Positions 37,668 to 47,210 of a stretch of DNA of 64,000 bases are shown piece after piece. Position 1 is the stretch's first letter. Each line of letters opens with the position of its first letter. This DNA comes from Sphingopyxis sp. JAI128 (GTDB lineage Bacteria; Pseudomonadota; Alphaproteobacteria; Sphingomonadales; Sphingomonadaceae). The stretch is taken from assembly GCF_014207235.1 (NCBI RefSeq), contig NZ_JACHDA010000005.1, positions 1 to 64,000 of the forward strand, given 5' to 3'. The notes beneath the pieces are model-generated. The model searched no databases and was not told the DNA's origin. It saw only the letters and a list, made by a program, of their open reading frames with translations. The position numbers and the translations under genes were made by a program.

Positions 37668-38603
37668 TTAGCGCTCGTCGCCGGCGGGAGGCTTATTGCC
37701 GCCCGCGAGGGCGCCCGACACGAATTTTTTCGTCTGGAATGCCGCATCGTCCGGGTGGACCTGCCCCGCCTCATCGGCAAGTTCGGCCCATCGCGCAAGC
37801 AAGGCCTCCGGAGTCTGGTCCTGCGCTTCAAGACGGATCCCTTGCGTCTCGAACATCTGCGCCAGGGCGAAGCCGCCAGCGCCGCAGCACAGGATGGCTC
37901 GCCGCGGGGCATCTTCGGCGCAGAGGGCCAGCATCGCGGTCGCGATGTGCTCGGGTGCCAGGAGCTCGGACACGGCGGGGTCGATCAGCCCGTCGGTCAT
38001 GCGCGTCGCGGCGGCAGGCGCAAGGGCGTTGACGCGGATGCCGTATCGCTCGCCTTCGAGCTGAAGGGTGTTCATCAGCCCGACGACCGCCATTTTCGCG
38101 GCGCCGTAATTGGACTGGCCGAAGTTGCCATAGAGGCCGCTCGACGACGTCGTGACGACGATCCGACCCCATTCCTGCGCCTTCATTCTCTCCCAGACCG
38201 CGTAGCAGCAGTTGGCCGTACCCATCAGATGAACTTCCACCACCGCGCGGAAATCGGTCATCGAGAGTTTGGAGAATGTGCGGTCCCGCAGAAAGCCGGC
38301 ATTGTTGACAAGGATATCGATCCGTCCCCACCGGCGAAGTGTTTCATTGGCCATCTGCTCGACCGCGTCGAGATCGCAGATATCGGTGGTATCGGCGACG
38401 GCCTCGCCTCCTTGCCGCGCGATTTCCGCAGCCACTGCCGACGCGGTGTCTTCATCCTCGCCCGCACCGCTACGCGATACCCCGAGGTCATTGACGATAA
38501 CCCTGGCGCCACGCCGTGCCAGCGCGAGTGCATGGGCGCGGCCGATTCCGCGGCCGGCGCCCGTGACAATGGCCACCCGGCCGGCGAGCGAGTTCATCGT
38601 CAT
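37668..38603 (-). CDS. SDR oxidoreductase, hydroxyacyl-CoA dehydrogenase-like
   Basis: 311 aa from ATG 38603, which overlaps the upstream TGA (ATGA); ATG 38597 with GGGAG at good distance is the alternative. The Rossmann motif VAIVTGAGRGIGRAHALALA, NNAG and the YGAAK active site (NYGAAKMAVVGL) are present. The arrangement GVSRSGAGEDEDTASAVAAE resembles the (3R)-hydroxyacyl-CoA dehydrogenase part of MFE-2 proteins. The extended C-terminus (about 240-311) is also as in that group. It is last in a five-gene catabolic operon and could carry out the beta-oxidation-like dehydrogenation after CoA ligation. Confidence 0.9.
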   Translation of the reverse strand: MTMNSLAGRVAIVTGAGRGIGRAHALALARRGARVIVNDLGVSRSGAGEDEDTASAVAAEIARQGGEAVADTTDICDLDAVEQMANETLRRWGRIDILVNNAGFLRDRTFSKLSMTDFRAVVEVHLMGTANCCYAVWERMKAQEWGRIVVTTSSSGLYGNFGQSNYGAAKMAVVGLMNTLQLEGERYGIRVNALAPAAATRMTDGLIDPAVSELLAPEHIATAMLALCAEDAPRRAILCCGAGGFALAQMFETQGIRLEAQDQTPEALLARWAELADEAGQVHPDDAAFQTKKFVSGALAGGNKPPAGDER

Positions 38604-39280
38604 CTCCCTGGTTCCTTTCGAAGACCGAGTGCGGCGCGGACATGCGATGTCCATAGCGCGTAGCCTGCCGCGTTCATGTGGAGGCCGTCGGGGCCGAAAA
38701 GCTCAGCCCGGACAGTTTGGTCAGGTCCGACCATGGACGAGAAGATGTCGACCATATGAACGTCGGGCCGGCGCTCTGCGAGGGCAGCGAGCAAGGCATT
38801 GTAGCGACGTTGCCTGGGAAGGAGCGTTACGCGTACAGGCGAGGGCTTCACCGTCAGCACATAGACCGGCACATCGCCAAGATGGCGGGTCTTCAGGTCG
38901 AGAAATCGGCCGAGTTCCGAAAATACCGCTTCGGGGGACGCCGAGACGAGGTCGTTGTCGCCGCTGTATAACAGAATGGCGGACGGTCGACGCGGCCCGA
39001 GCAGCCGCGCGAAGTTCCGATTGATGTCGGCGATCCGGCTTCCGCCAAATCCCCTGTTGACCGCTTTGAGCGGCGCCAGATCCTCCCGCATCGAAACCCA
39101 GAATTTGATGGACGAACTGCCAAGGACAAGCAGCCCGCCGGCCGCGGCCGACTCGGCCGCGTCTTCGCGTTCGAAGGCGGCCAGTTCGGCTTCGAAGACC
39201 TCGCCGGCGTCGGGCGGGGCTGCGCTGGCGGAGACCGACACCAGCGAAGCGGCGGCTGCCAGGACGTGAAGCAGCTTCAT
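38600..39280 (-). CDS. SGNH/GDSL hydrolase, secreted
   Basis: 226 aa. A signal peptide (LLHVLAAAASLVSVSASA) leads to the periplasm. The SGNH blocks are LVLGSSSIKFW (nucleophile Ser), RGFGGSRIADI (Gly), LLYSGDNDLV (Asn) and GPDGLHMNAAGYALW (Asp and His). It should cleave an ester of the substrate. Its start overlaps the MFS stop and its stop overlaps the SDR start, both as ATGA, so translation is tightly coupled. Confidence 0.92.
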   Translation of the reverse strand: MKLLHVLAAAASLVSVSASAAPPDAGEVFEAELAAFEREDAAESAAAGGLLVLGSSSIKFWVSMREDLAPLKAVNRGFGGSRIADINRNFARLLGPRRPSAILLYSGDNDLVSASPEAVFSELGRFLDLKTRHLGDVPVYVLTVKPSPVRVTLLPRQRRYNALLAALAERRPDVHMVDIFSSMVGPDQTVRAELFGPDGLHMNAAGYALWTSHVRAALGLRKEPGR

Positions 39281-40713
39281 GCCCGCCCGCCGGACATATC
39301 ACGTTTTGTCGCCAATACGGCGAGATTGGCTTCATGTTGCCCCCGGTCGATGCGGTACCGCGTGACGCACAGGAGAGCACATCCGTAGAGAGCGAGAACG
39401 ATGGGCACGATAAGAAATCCCAAGGCGTCGACCGTGTAGGGGGAGACACCGGCGCCTGAATTCTGCGGGAAGCCGATGAATTCGAGAAGCAACCCCGCCA
39501 CGAAGACGCCGAGCCCGCTCATCGTCTTTTGCGTAAAGCTCCGGCTCGCGAAAAAAAGACCTTCACTGCGCCGTCCCGTCCGGATCTCGCTGCTTTCGAC
39601 CAGATCGGCGGTCATCGAGGATATGAGGATCCCTACGCTGATCCCGACCTTCGTGTCGATCGCGGCGTGCCCGATCAGCAAGGGGACGAGCCAGGGATCC
39701 CCATTCTCTGGAAAGTAGTCCAGCAGCCGCGCGAGAATCGGGATGGGGCTCCACAGAAGCGCAAAGACCATCAGCCGGATTGCCGCCTTCTTCTTGTCGA
39801 GCCGGCGGGCGAAGCGCGGCGCAAAGATCAGCGCCGCGCCGGCAGATGCGAAGTTGACGATCGGAAAAAGTGCGATTTCGCTCGCGGCGAGCCCCCAGAA
39901 GAATGTCGCGACGTAGAAGAACAGGGCCGAGGTCAGGCCGACGATCAGAAAGAGAAAGATCGATGCCAGGAAAATCGGCAGGAAGGAGCGATCGCGGAAA
40001 GTTTCGAAGACTTCACGCGGGACTTGCCGCCAACGCAGTTTCCGGGCGGGAGGCAGGGCGAAGGCGCGTGCCGCCCGCTGGGTTCCGAGCGAGGAAATCA
40101 GCATCGATGCGACGATCAGCACGACTGCGGTCGCCCCGTAGATCCCGTATCCATCGGGGTTCAAGATCCCGATGGGATGCTCGCGGGTCGGCCTGAAGAT
40201 CAGGAGCAGTGCAATGCAGCTCATCGCGAGCCCGCCGCACCAGCCGAAGAAATAACGGTATCCGAGCATCGAGGTGCGTTCGTCGTAATCGGCGGTGAGC
40301 TCGCCAATCAACGCGGTACTGGGGATTTCGTAGACGCTGATCGAGATGCGCACGGCGATCGTGCACAGCAGCAGGTAGAAAAACAGTCCGGTCTCTCCGA
40401 GGCCGGTCGGCGGCAGCCAGATCATGAAGTAGAAAATCGCCACCGGAACCACGGCGGCGTAAAGGAACGGGTGCCGCCGTCCGAGCTTCGAGCGCCAGTT
40501 GTCGGACGCGTAGCCGATGGCGGGATCGGTGATCGCATCGACGACGAGCGACGTCATCAGGACGAGCGAGGCAAGCGCCGGGCTGAGACCGAGCACCTGA
40601 TTGTAGAAAATCAGAAGGAAATAGGAGAACCCATTGTCCTTGACCCCGAAAGCTGCCGATCCATATCCGTAAAGCAGCTGGGTGCGCCTGGGCACAATTG
40701 CGTCAGCGGCCAT
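39277..40713 (-). CDS. GPH-type MFS transporter
   Basis: 478 aa, twelve membrane helices. The motif DAITDPAIGYASDNW with SKLGRRHPFLY is the signature of the glycoside-pentoside-hexuronide:cation symporter family (MelB-like). It sits in the inner membrane and imports with H+ or Na+; in catabolic operons of sphingomonads such proteins are not limited to sugars. GGGAGGGAG precedes the ATG. It follows the hydrolase-ligase gene by 26 bases. Confidence 0.92.
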   Translation of the reverse strand: MAADAIVPRRTQLLYGYGSAAFGVKDNGFSYFLLIFYNQVLGLSPALASLVLMTSLVVDAITDPAIGYASDNWRSKLGRRHPFLYAAVVPVAIFYFMIWLPPTGLGETGLFFYLLLCTIAVRISISVYEIPSTALIGELTADYDERTSMLGYRYFFGWCGGLAMSCIALLLIFRPTREHPIGILNPDGYGIYGATAVVLIVASMLISSLGTQRAARAFALPPARKLRWRQVPREVFETFRDRSFLPIFLASIFLFLIVGLTSALFFYVATFFWGLAASEIALFPIVNFASAGAALIFAPRFARRLDKKKAAIRLMVFALLWSPIPILARLLDYFPENGDPWLVPLLIGHAAIDTKVGISVGILISSMTADLVESSEIRTGRRSEGLFFASRSFTQKTMSGLGVFVAGLLLEFIGFPQNSGAGVSPYTVDALGFLIVPIVLALYGCALLCVTRYRIDRGQHEANLAVLATKRDMSGGRA

Positions 40714-40739
40714 CTCAGATTCTCCCTCCCTCGCGCCGG

Positions 40740-43229
40740 TCAGGCGTCATTTGCTTTTTCCCAGTATGGAGCGCGCAGGACGCGCTTGAGTATTTTCCCC
40801 AGCGCATTGCGCGGCAGCTCCGGGCGGATCTCGACGCCGGCCAAACGCTGCATCTTTCCAAGACGGGGATTGATCGCGTCGAGAATCATCTGCGGGCTGT
40901 CGCTCGCCCCCTGTTTCAAAACGACCAGAGCGAGTGGCGTCTCGCCCCAGCGTTCCGAGGGAATTCCGATCACGGCCACGTCCTCGATAGCCTCGTGCCG
41001 GCGCAGCTCGGCCTCAAGGTCGGCGGCATAGATGTTGAAGCCGCCCGAGATGATCATGTCCTTGCGCCGGTCGAGCAAAGTGAGGAAGCCTTCGTCGTCG
41101 ACCCGGCCGAGATCGCCCGTGCGCTGCCACCGCGCCCCTTGCGCGTCGATCCACGACGCTTCGGCCGTGGCCTCGGCGCGCCGATGATAGCCATCCATCA
41201 TCACCGCGGAACGGCCGACGATTTCGCCGACTTCTCCTGCGGGCAGCTCCTTTCCGTTCTCGTCGATGATCCTGAGTTCGCCGCCGGGCAGCGGCTGGCC
41301 GACTGTCGCGAGTTTGTCCGGCCGGCTTCCGATGTCGAGCGCGCATACGACACCGCCCTCGGTCATGCCGTAGAATTCGAAGAATCCGCCGGGCCAGCGC
41401 TCGCGCATCGCCTGCTTCAGCCCTGTAGACAGCGGGGCGCTCGTGCACATTTTCATCTGGAACGCCGAAAGGTCGAACTGGTCGAAATCCTCCTGCGCCA
41501 GGAGCCGCTGGATCTGGACGGGCACGATCATCGCATGGGTGACGTGGTGGCGTTCTGCGAGCCGAAGGAATTCGCGCGCATCGAAGCGCCGCATGATGAT
41601 GAGCGTCCCGCCGAATGCGAGAGTCGGCAGGAGCCCGGCAAAGGTCGTGTTCGAATAAAAGGGTGTCGACACGAGCGTCACGCTCGACGCCGAGAATCCG
41701 AGCCCCCACGATCCCGAATATTCGCGGAACCGGGTCCGCCGTGAGTGCACGATCCCCTTCGGCGCGCCTGTCGTGCCCGAGCTGTAGATGATGTCGAAAC
41801 GGCTATCGGGATCGATGATCGGGCTCTCCAACGGCTCGTTTGCGTCTTCGATCTCGGCGATCGACGTCCAGCCCGGGGCTTCGAAATCGAGGGCCAGGCG
41901 AATGCCGGGCAGACGGGCCGGATCCAGGTCCGGTCGGGCGCTGTCGGCGATGCCGATGGCCATCGCGCCGCTGTCGTCGATCATCCTCGACAGCGCGCCG
42001 GGCCCGGCCTGCGACGGTAACGGAACGATCGCGGCGCCGCAGCGGAGTGCCGCGCACAACAGCAGCAGATGTTCGATGCTGTTGTCGCTGACGGTCGCGA
42101 CGCAGGAATCGGGACCGATGCCGCGTCTCGACAGCCAGGCCGCTATCCCGCCGATCCGCGCATCGAAGGCACGCCAGGTCAGCGTTCGGTCTCCCTCCAC
42201 GACCGCGATCGCGGCGCCGCGGCGGCGAGCCTGTATCGCGATATATTCGGAAAGGTCGCGTTCGACCTCGACGGTTCGCCGGGCTTCTGTCCGGACGCTA
42301 GCGTCATGGATCTCGTTCGCGATCGTCTCGATCGCGGCCACCGCCTCGGGGAAGAGACGTCCGAAGACGGGCCAGGCATGAAAGACACCGGGGACTCGGA
42401 CAAGTTTGAATGGAACGGCCGCGGCGGCAGCCCGCTCGGCCAACAGAAGACTGTCGTCGAGCAGCATTTCCTCTTCGGCGACCAGACAGAGAGTCGGTGG
42501 GAGCCCGGCGATATCGGCCAGCAGCGGGGAAACCAGCGGATCATCGACAGGGTGGCCGGCAAGATAGGGATGGTCGGACGGCGAGACGCGTCCGGCGGCG
42601 ATGGCGCGGCAAAGACGACCAAGCGAAGACCCGAGCAGAAAATCCTCCGACTCCAGTTCCGCGTGGCTGGGCAAGCCCATCGCGAGATCGTTCCATGGCG
42701 AAATCAGCACCAGGCCGTCTGCCGCCGCGAGCCCCTCGTCACGCGTGCGCAGGGCGGTAGCGAGGGCAAGATTGCCCCCGGCGGAATCCCCCACCACATA
42801 GAGTTGACTGGCCGGAGTTGCGCCCGCGATATCATTCTCCCACAGCCAGGCCTGTGCGCGCATGCAGTCGTCGAGCGCAGCGGGATAGGGATCCTGCGGG
42901 GCAAGCCGGTAGTCGATCACGAGCACCGGCCGGTTCAGGACCTCGGCCAGCGTGACTGCGAAATGGCGGTGGCTGCCGAGCCCCCCCTCCACGAACCCCC
43001 CACCGTGAAGAAGGAGAACGCGGACGGACCGGTCGCATCCGCGGGGTTCGATCCATTCGCAGGGCATTGCGCCGATCGCCATGCGGGTCACGGTCAGACC
43101 GGGTGGCAGCACCGATCGCGGAAAGCGCAGATACTCGCTCCATGCGCCGCCATCGGTCCGGGCGGCCGCGATGGCCGACCGGATGTGCGCGATCGCCGCC
43201 TCGAGCTCGGGGGACCGCGCTCCGGTCAC
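40740..43229 (-). CDS. Alpha/beta hydrolase-acyl-CoA ligase fusion
   Basis: 829 aa from GTG 43229, which overlaps the TGA of the upstream SDR gene (GTGA); longer starts would run deep into that gene. Residues about 1-310 are a hormone-sensitive-lipase-type hydrolase: HGGG (75-78), GDSAGG (147-152), an Asp near 258 and His284 in GVFHAW. Residues about 325-829 are an adenylate-forming ligase: YSSGTTGAPKG (482-492), EFYGMTEGG, RTGDLGRVDDEGF and the C-terminal Lys in PRNALGKILKR. The fused enzyme would cleave an ester and then activate the acid with CoA. Such a fusion is unusual; both halves look active. Confidence 0.92.
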   Translation of the reverse strand: MTGARSPELEAAIAHIRSAIAAARTDGGAWSEYLRFPRSVLPPGLTVTRMAIGAMPCEWIEPRGCDRSVRVLLLHGGGFVEGGLGSHRHFAVTLAEVLNRPVLVIDYRLAPQDPYPAALDDCMRAQAWLWENDIAGATPASQLYVVGDSAGGNLALATALRTRDEGLAAADGLVLISPWNDLAMGLPSHAELESEDFLLGSSLGRLCRAIAAGRVSPSDHPYLAGHPVDDPLVSPLLADIAGLPPTLCLVAEEEMLLDDSLLLAERAAAAAVPFKLVRVPGVFHAWPVFGRLFPEAVAAIETIANEIHDASVRTEARRTVEVERDLSEYIAIQARRRGAAIAVVEGDRTLTWRAFDARIGGIAAWLSRRGIGPDSCVATVSDNSIEHLLLLCAALRCGAAIVPLPSQAGPGALSRMIDDSGAMAIGIADSARPDLDPARLPGIRLALDFEAPGWTSIAEIEDANEPLESPIIDPDSRFDIIYSSGTTGAPKGIVHSRRTRFREYSGSWGLGFSASSVTLVSTPFYSNTTFAGLLPTLAFGGTLIIMRRFDAREFLRLAERHHVTHAMIVPVQIQRLLAQEDFDQFDLSAFQMKMCTSAPLSTGLKQAMRERWPGGFFEFYGMTEGGVVCALDIGSRPDKLATVGQPLPGGELRIIDENGKELPAGEVGEIVGRSAVMMDGYHRRAEATAEASWIDAQGARWQRTGDLGRVDDEGFLTLLDRRKDMIISGGFNIYAADLEAELRRHEAIEDVAVIGIPSERWGETPLALVVLKQGASDSPQMILDAINPRLGKMQRLAGVEIRPELPRNALGKILKRVLRAPYWEKANDA

Positions 43230-44029
43230 CGGGCATACCTTGTCTTGCCGCCGGTCGACATGCCGCCATCGACGACGAGATCGTGACAATTGACGAAGCG
43301 TCCTTCGTCGGAGGCGAGGTAGAGTGCGGCGCGCGCGATCTCTTCGGGGCCGCCGGCGCGCAGCAGCGGGGTGCCCTTGCCGATCGCGGCTGCGACCTCT
43401 TCCATCATCGCCTCGGTTTCGGCCGCGGGCAAGGTGTCGGAGCGCCCCGCGCCCCCGATAAAGATAGGGGTGACGATCCCGCCGGGCGAGATGCTGTTGA
43501 CGGTTACCCCATAGCGGCCGAGTTCCATTCCCGCCATGCGCGTCAGATGGGTAACGGCGGCCTTGGCAGCGCTGTAGAGATAACCTCCCATATGGCAGCG
43601 CAGTCCGGCGACGCTGGAATTGTTGATGATCGCGCCGCGGCCCTTGGCCTTGAGGTGCGGCGCGGCGTGCTTGATGCCCCAGAGCACGCTCCCGAAAAGG
43701 AGATCCATCGCGGCCCGATAATCGGCCTGCGTCACCGTCTCCACGTCACCCGCGGTCGGACCGCCGGCATTGTTGAAGAGGATGTCGATGTCACCGAAGC
43801 GGGTGATCGTCGCCTCGATGGCGCCCGCGACGCCGCTTTCGTCCGCGAGATCGCCGATCGCGAAGCCCGCACCTGCTCCCAGCTCCTCGACGATCGCTTG
43901 GGCCCGCGCGCGGCTGCGGCCCGCGATCATGACCTTGGCGCCTTCCGCATGAAACAGGCGCGCCGTGGCTGCGCCAATTCCGCTGGTGCCGCCCGTTATC
44001 AGGGCAACCCGCCCCTCCAGTCGCCCCAT
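43226..44029 (-). CDS. SDR family oxidoreductase
   Basis: 267 aa, classical SDR: ALITGGTSGIGAATARLF, LFNNAGGPT, NSSVAGL and active-site YSAAKAAV. A Ser-Tyr-Lys triad is intact. GGGAGAGC lies before the ATG. It is the first gene of the five-gene operon and is transcribed away from the PQQ dehydrogenase gene. Likely an NAD-dependent alcohol dehydrogenase acting on a pathway intermediate. Confidence 0.93.
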   Translation of the reverse strand: MGRLEGRVALITGGTSGIGAATARLFHAEGAKVMIAGRSRARAQAIVEELGAGAGFAIGDLADESGVAGAIEATITRFGDIDILFNNAGGPTAGDVETVTQADYRAAMDLLFGSVLWGIKHAAPHLKAKGRGAIINNSSVAGLRCHMGGYLYSAAKAAVTHLTRMAGMELGRYGVTVNSISPGGIVTPIFIGGAGRSDTLPAAETEAMMEEVAAAIGKGTPLLRAGGPEEIARAALYLASDEGRFVNCHDLVVDGGMSTGGKTRYAR

Positions 44030-44098
44030 CTTGCTCTCCCTCGTGATCATCCCCGGCCTCGAAAGCCGTGATTGGCGGGTGCGCCGCGGCAGGAACAG

Positions 44099-44147
44099 GA
44101 AGCAGAAGGTAAAGTTCGCGATTTTTTCCGACTTTACCTTCTGCTTC
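44099..44147. repeat. Perfect 17-bp inverted repeat in divergent promoter
   Basis: GAAGCAGAAGGTAAAGT at 44099-44115 is matched by its exact reverse complement at 44131-44147, with a 15-base spacer rich in T. It lies centrally between the divergent SDR operon and PQQ dehydrogenase gene, 70 and 75 bases from the two starts. It could be a regulator site or a dispersed palindromic element. Confidence 0.85.
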
Positions 44148-44221
44148 GTGGAGTCGCCCGCGCGGGACGGGCAGGCCTTGTGGGAGGCGGCATTCCCGCC
44201 GATAGAGTCCAGGGAGGAAGA

Positions 44222-46219
44222 ATGGGGAACGGCATGATCGTGGGGATGTCGCGATCTCGCTGGCTGCGCAGCGCGGCCCTGGCTGTCATTGTCGCAGGGT
44301 TCGGACTGGGAAGCTGCCAGGCCGACCGTCACGCCGAACCGGTGGATCCGGGCCCTGCGGGATGGTCTTCCTATGGCGGCGATCCCGGCGGCAACCGTTA
44401 CTCGCCCGCGGCGCAGATCGACGCAGAGAATGTCGGCACCCTTCGCGAGGCGTGGCGCTACAGCACCGGCGACATGGAGCGGCGCCCGAAAGGCATCGCG
44501 AACAGCGGCTTCGAGGCGACACCGATCCTGGTCGATGACAGCCTCGTCTTCTGTTCCCCGTTCAATGAGGTGATCGCGCTCGACCCAGCCACCGGAAAAC
44601 AGAAGTGGCGCTTCGATCCCGGCCTCAGACCCGACCTGCAACCTGCCAGTGCTTTCGTGTGCCGGGGCGTATCCGCGTGGCATGACCGCCGGGATCGATC
44701 GCCGGGGGCCGTCTGCAGAACCCGCATCCTGACCGGCACGCTCGACGGACGGGTCATCGCGCTCGATGCCCGGACCGGAAAGCCATGCCGCGATTTCGGC
44801 AACGGCGGCGAGGTCAGGGTCGACCCTGGCCGTCCTCTCGAATGGCAAGGCGAATTCGGCATCAACTCCGCCCCCGCGATCATCGGCGATACCGTGATCG
44901 TCGGCACTGCGATCAGCGACAATCGCCGTGTCCAGGCGCCACTCGGCACCGTTCGCGCCTATGACGTGCGCACGGGCGCCGAGCGCTGGACCTATGATCC
45001 CGTCCCGCAAAGCACCAGCGATCCGGCTGCCGGCAGTTGGCCCGAGAAGCTGCCCGGCGCCGGCCACGGCAATGTGTGGTCCACGATCTCGGTCGATGCC
45101 GCGCGCGGTCTGGTCTTCCTTCCGACGTCTTCGCCGGCGGTCGACTTTTACGGCGGAGACCGTGAGGGAGACAATCGCGACACCTCGTCGATCGTGGCCG
45201 TCCGTGCCGACACCGGAAAGATGCTCTGGAGCTTCCAGACGGTCCGCCATAATCTGTGGGACTATGACGTGGCTGGGCAGCCCGGGCTCTACAGCATCAA
45301 GGTGGACGGAAAGCTTCGGGACGTCGTGGTTTCGGTCACCAAGACCGGGATCATGTTCGTGCTCGATCGCGACACGGGAGAGCCGGTCTTTCCGGTTGTC
45401 GATCGGCCCGTCCCGCAGGCGGGCGTGCCCGGCGAAAAGCCGGCAGCGACCCAGCCCTTCGCCCCGAAGCCGGGTTTCCTCGGGCGGACCGCGCTGAAGC
45501 CCGAGGACGCATTCGGTCTAACGCCGTATGACCGCGCCATCTGTCGCAAGAAGGTCGCCAGCCACAGGAACGAAGGCATTTTCACCCCACCCTCGCTACA
45601 GGGCTCGCTACAGCTCCCGTTCAGCGGCGGCGGCGCCAACTGGGGTTCGACAGCCTATCACCCTGACGAGAATGTCGTCATCGTCAACATCAACAATCTG
45701 GCCGGCAGCCTCACTCTCCGGCGCCGGGAGGACCGGAAACAGCTCGAGGCAGAGATACCGCCGGGGCAGGAAATCTACGACATGGCCGGGACGCCGTATG
45801 TTGCGACCCGCTCCTTGCTGATGTCGCCCTGGGGGATTCCGTGCAGCCCTCCGCCCTGGGGGGAGCTGATCGCGATCGACATGGCGACGGCGACGGTGAA
45901 ATGGCGGCGCAATCTCGGATCGACCAAGGACATTGCGCCCTTGGGCATCGCGCGCGACTGGGGAGTGCCGAACCTCGGGGGACCTATCGTGTCTGCCGGC
46001 GGCCTCGTGTTCATCGCGGCCACGGTCGACGATTATCTGCGTGCGTTCGACATCCGGACCGGGCAGGAATTGTGGAAAGGCCGTCTGCCCGCCGGCGGGC
46101 AGGCGACGCCGATGACCTATAGCTGGCGCGGTCGCCAATATGTCGTCGTTGCGGCAGGCGGAAATGCTCGCTCGCGTACCCGGCTCGGTGACGAGATCAT
46201 CGCATTCGCCTTGCCGTGA
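44222..46219 (+). CDS. PQQ-dependent dehydrogenase lipoprotein
   Basis: 665 aa after a GGGAGGAAG site. A lipoprotein signal (VIVAGFGLGSC, Cys at about 30) anchors it in the outer membrane or outer leaflet of the periplasm. The quinoprotein propeller is seen from GGDPGGNRYSPAAQID to the repeated tryptophan-docking motifs (GKQKWRFDPG, TGAERWTYDP, GKMLWSFQTV, TGQELWKGRL). It has no cytochrome c domain and resembles membrane-type glucose/alcohol quinoproteins. It would oxidise an alcohol or sugar in the periplasm, supplying the locus. PQQ synthesis genes are not in the window. Confidence 0.93.
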   Translation: MGNGMIVGMSRSRWLRSAALAVIVAGFGLGSCQADRHAEPVDPGPAGWSSYGGDPGGNRYSPAAQIDAENVGTLREAWRYSTGDMERRPKGIANSGFEATPILVDDSLVFCSPFNEVIALDPATGKQKWRFDPGLRPDLQPASAFVCRGVSAWHDRRDRSPGAVCRTRILTGTLDGRVIALDARTGKPCRDFGNGGEVRVDPGRPLEWQGEFGINSAPAIIGDTVIVGTAISDNRRVQAPLGTVRAYDVRTGAERWTYDPVPQSTSDPAAGSWPEKLPGAGHGNVWSTISVDAARGLVFLPTSSPAVDFYGGDREGDNRDTSSIVAVRADTGKMLWSFQTVRHNLWDYDVAGQPGLYSIKVDGKLRDVVVSVTKTGIMFVLDRDTGEPVFPVVDRPVPQAGVPGEKPAATQPFAPKPGFLGRTALKPEDAFGLTPYDRAICRKKVASHRNEGIFTPPSLQGSLQLPFSGGGANWGSTAYHPDENVVIVNINNLAGSLTLRRREDRKQLEAEIPPGQEIYDMAGTPYVATRSLLMSPWGIPCSPPPWGELIAIDMATATVKWRRNLGSTKDIAPLGIARDWGVPNLGGPIVSAGGLVFIAATVDDYLRAFDIRTGQELWKGRLPAGGQATPMTYSWRGRQYVVVAAGGNARSRTRLGDEIIAFALP

Positions 46220-46267
46220 TCACGCACCACGGGCAGGATGGAGCGCGGTCTGATGCGAGTGTAACGA

Positions 46268-47134
46268 ATGACCTTTAACGTCCGCGGCCCGGTATCGGCA
46301 GAAAATTCGAGCCATTTCGGCCGACTTCTGCGCTTCTGGCGCGCGACCTTCGACCTCAGCCAGGAAGATCTTGCGGGTCTGGTCGACGTCTCGGTCCGTC
46401 ACTTGTCCTTCCTCGAGACGGGAAAGGCGCACCCTAGCCGAATGCTGATCGACCGGATCGCGCGCGAACTGAAGCTGGGCCGCCGCGGTGCCGGCAACCT
46501 GTTGCAGGCCGCCGGCTACCTCCCGGCGGTCGAGGTCGCGGACCTCGACAGTCCCGGCAATGAGGAGGTCCGGCGCGGTCTGGTTGCGACATTGCGTTGC
46601 TTCGATCCCTTTCCGGCGGCGGCGATCGATCCATTCGCCAACGTCAAGATGGTCAACCGCGCCTGGGTGCATGCCCATCGGGAAATGCTCGGCGAAGCGG
46701 TGATGGGAGATGACATCAACACGATCCGGCTGCTGGTCGCCGAAAATGGCTGGCGGCGATACATGCCGGACTGGGCGAACGCCGCCTGCCTGTACCTGGT
46801 AATCCTTCAGCAGGAAGCGATATTGCGCGACAGCGCCGAGGCGCAGCGACTGCTCGACGAGATGGTCGCGATGGAAGGCATTCCGCACGACTGGGCCCGG
46901 CGCGGCGCAGGCGCCACGTCCGATGGCCACAATCACGACCAGCGTCGGAGGGCGACGACTGCGCGCCCCGCGCGGACCTATATCAACGTTCATCATACCG
47001 TCGGATCGACGCCCTATGTGTCCGAACCGAGGCTGATCCTTCACGCGATTCTGCCGGAGGACGGCATTCCCGACCGGTCGCTCGAGACATTGACGTCCGA
47101 CCGCTCGCTCAGCCATCCCCTTCTGGCCTACTGA
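46268..47134 (+). CDS. XRE family regulator with MmyB-like ligand domain
   Basis: 288 aa. The helix-turn-helix is LLRFWRATFDLSQEDLAGLV then SVRHLSFLETGKAHPSRMLI (about 20-60). The C-terminal region (about 100-280) is the MmyB-type, PAS-like pocket (NAAWVHAHRE-like NRAWVHAHREMLG, ending in PHDW and HHTVGSTPY). These proteins are thought to bind fatty-acid-like ligands. Lying between the PQQ dehydrogenase and TonB receptor genes, it is the obvious regulator for the locus. Confidence 0.9.
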   Translation: MTFNVRGPVSAENSSHFGRLLRFWRATFDLSQEDLAGLVDVSVRHLSFLETGKAHPSRMLIDRIARELKLGRRGAGNLLQAAGYLPAVEVADLDSPGNEEVRRGLVATLRCFDPFPAAAIDPFANVKMVNRAWVHAHREMLGEAVMGDDINTIRLLVAENGWRRYMPDWANAACLYLVILQQEAILRDSAEAQRLLDEMVAMEGIPHDWARRGAGATSDGHNHDQRRRATTARPARTYINVHHTVGSTPYVSEPRLILHAILPEDGIPDRSLETLTSDRSLSHPLLAY

Positions 47135-47154
47135 CCCGCGTGGGCCCAAGCCCC

Positions 47155-47191
47155 AAAAAAGGCGAGCCCGCCCGGTTTCCCGGACGGGCTC
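47155..47191 (-). terminator. Rho-independent terminator of the TonB receptor gene
   Basis: On the minus strand a 12-bp stem (GAGCCCGTCCGG / CCGGGCGGGCTC, one G-U pair) with a four-base loop is followed by GCC and six T, 20 bases after the receptor stop at 47211. It also lies beyond the end of the convergent XRE gene. Confidence 0.9.
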
Positions 47192-47210
47192 CAGGGAGTG
47201 CCGGGCCGAT

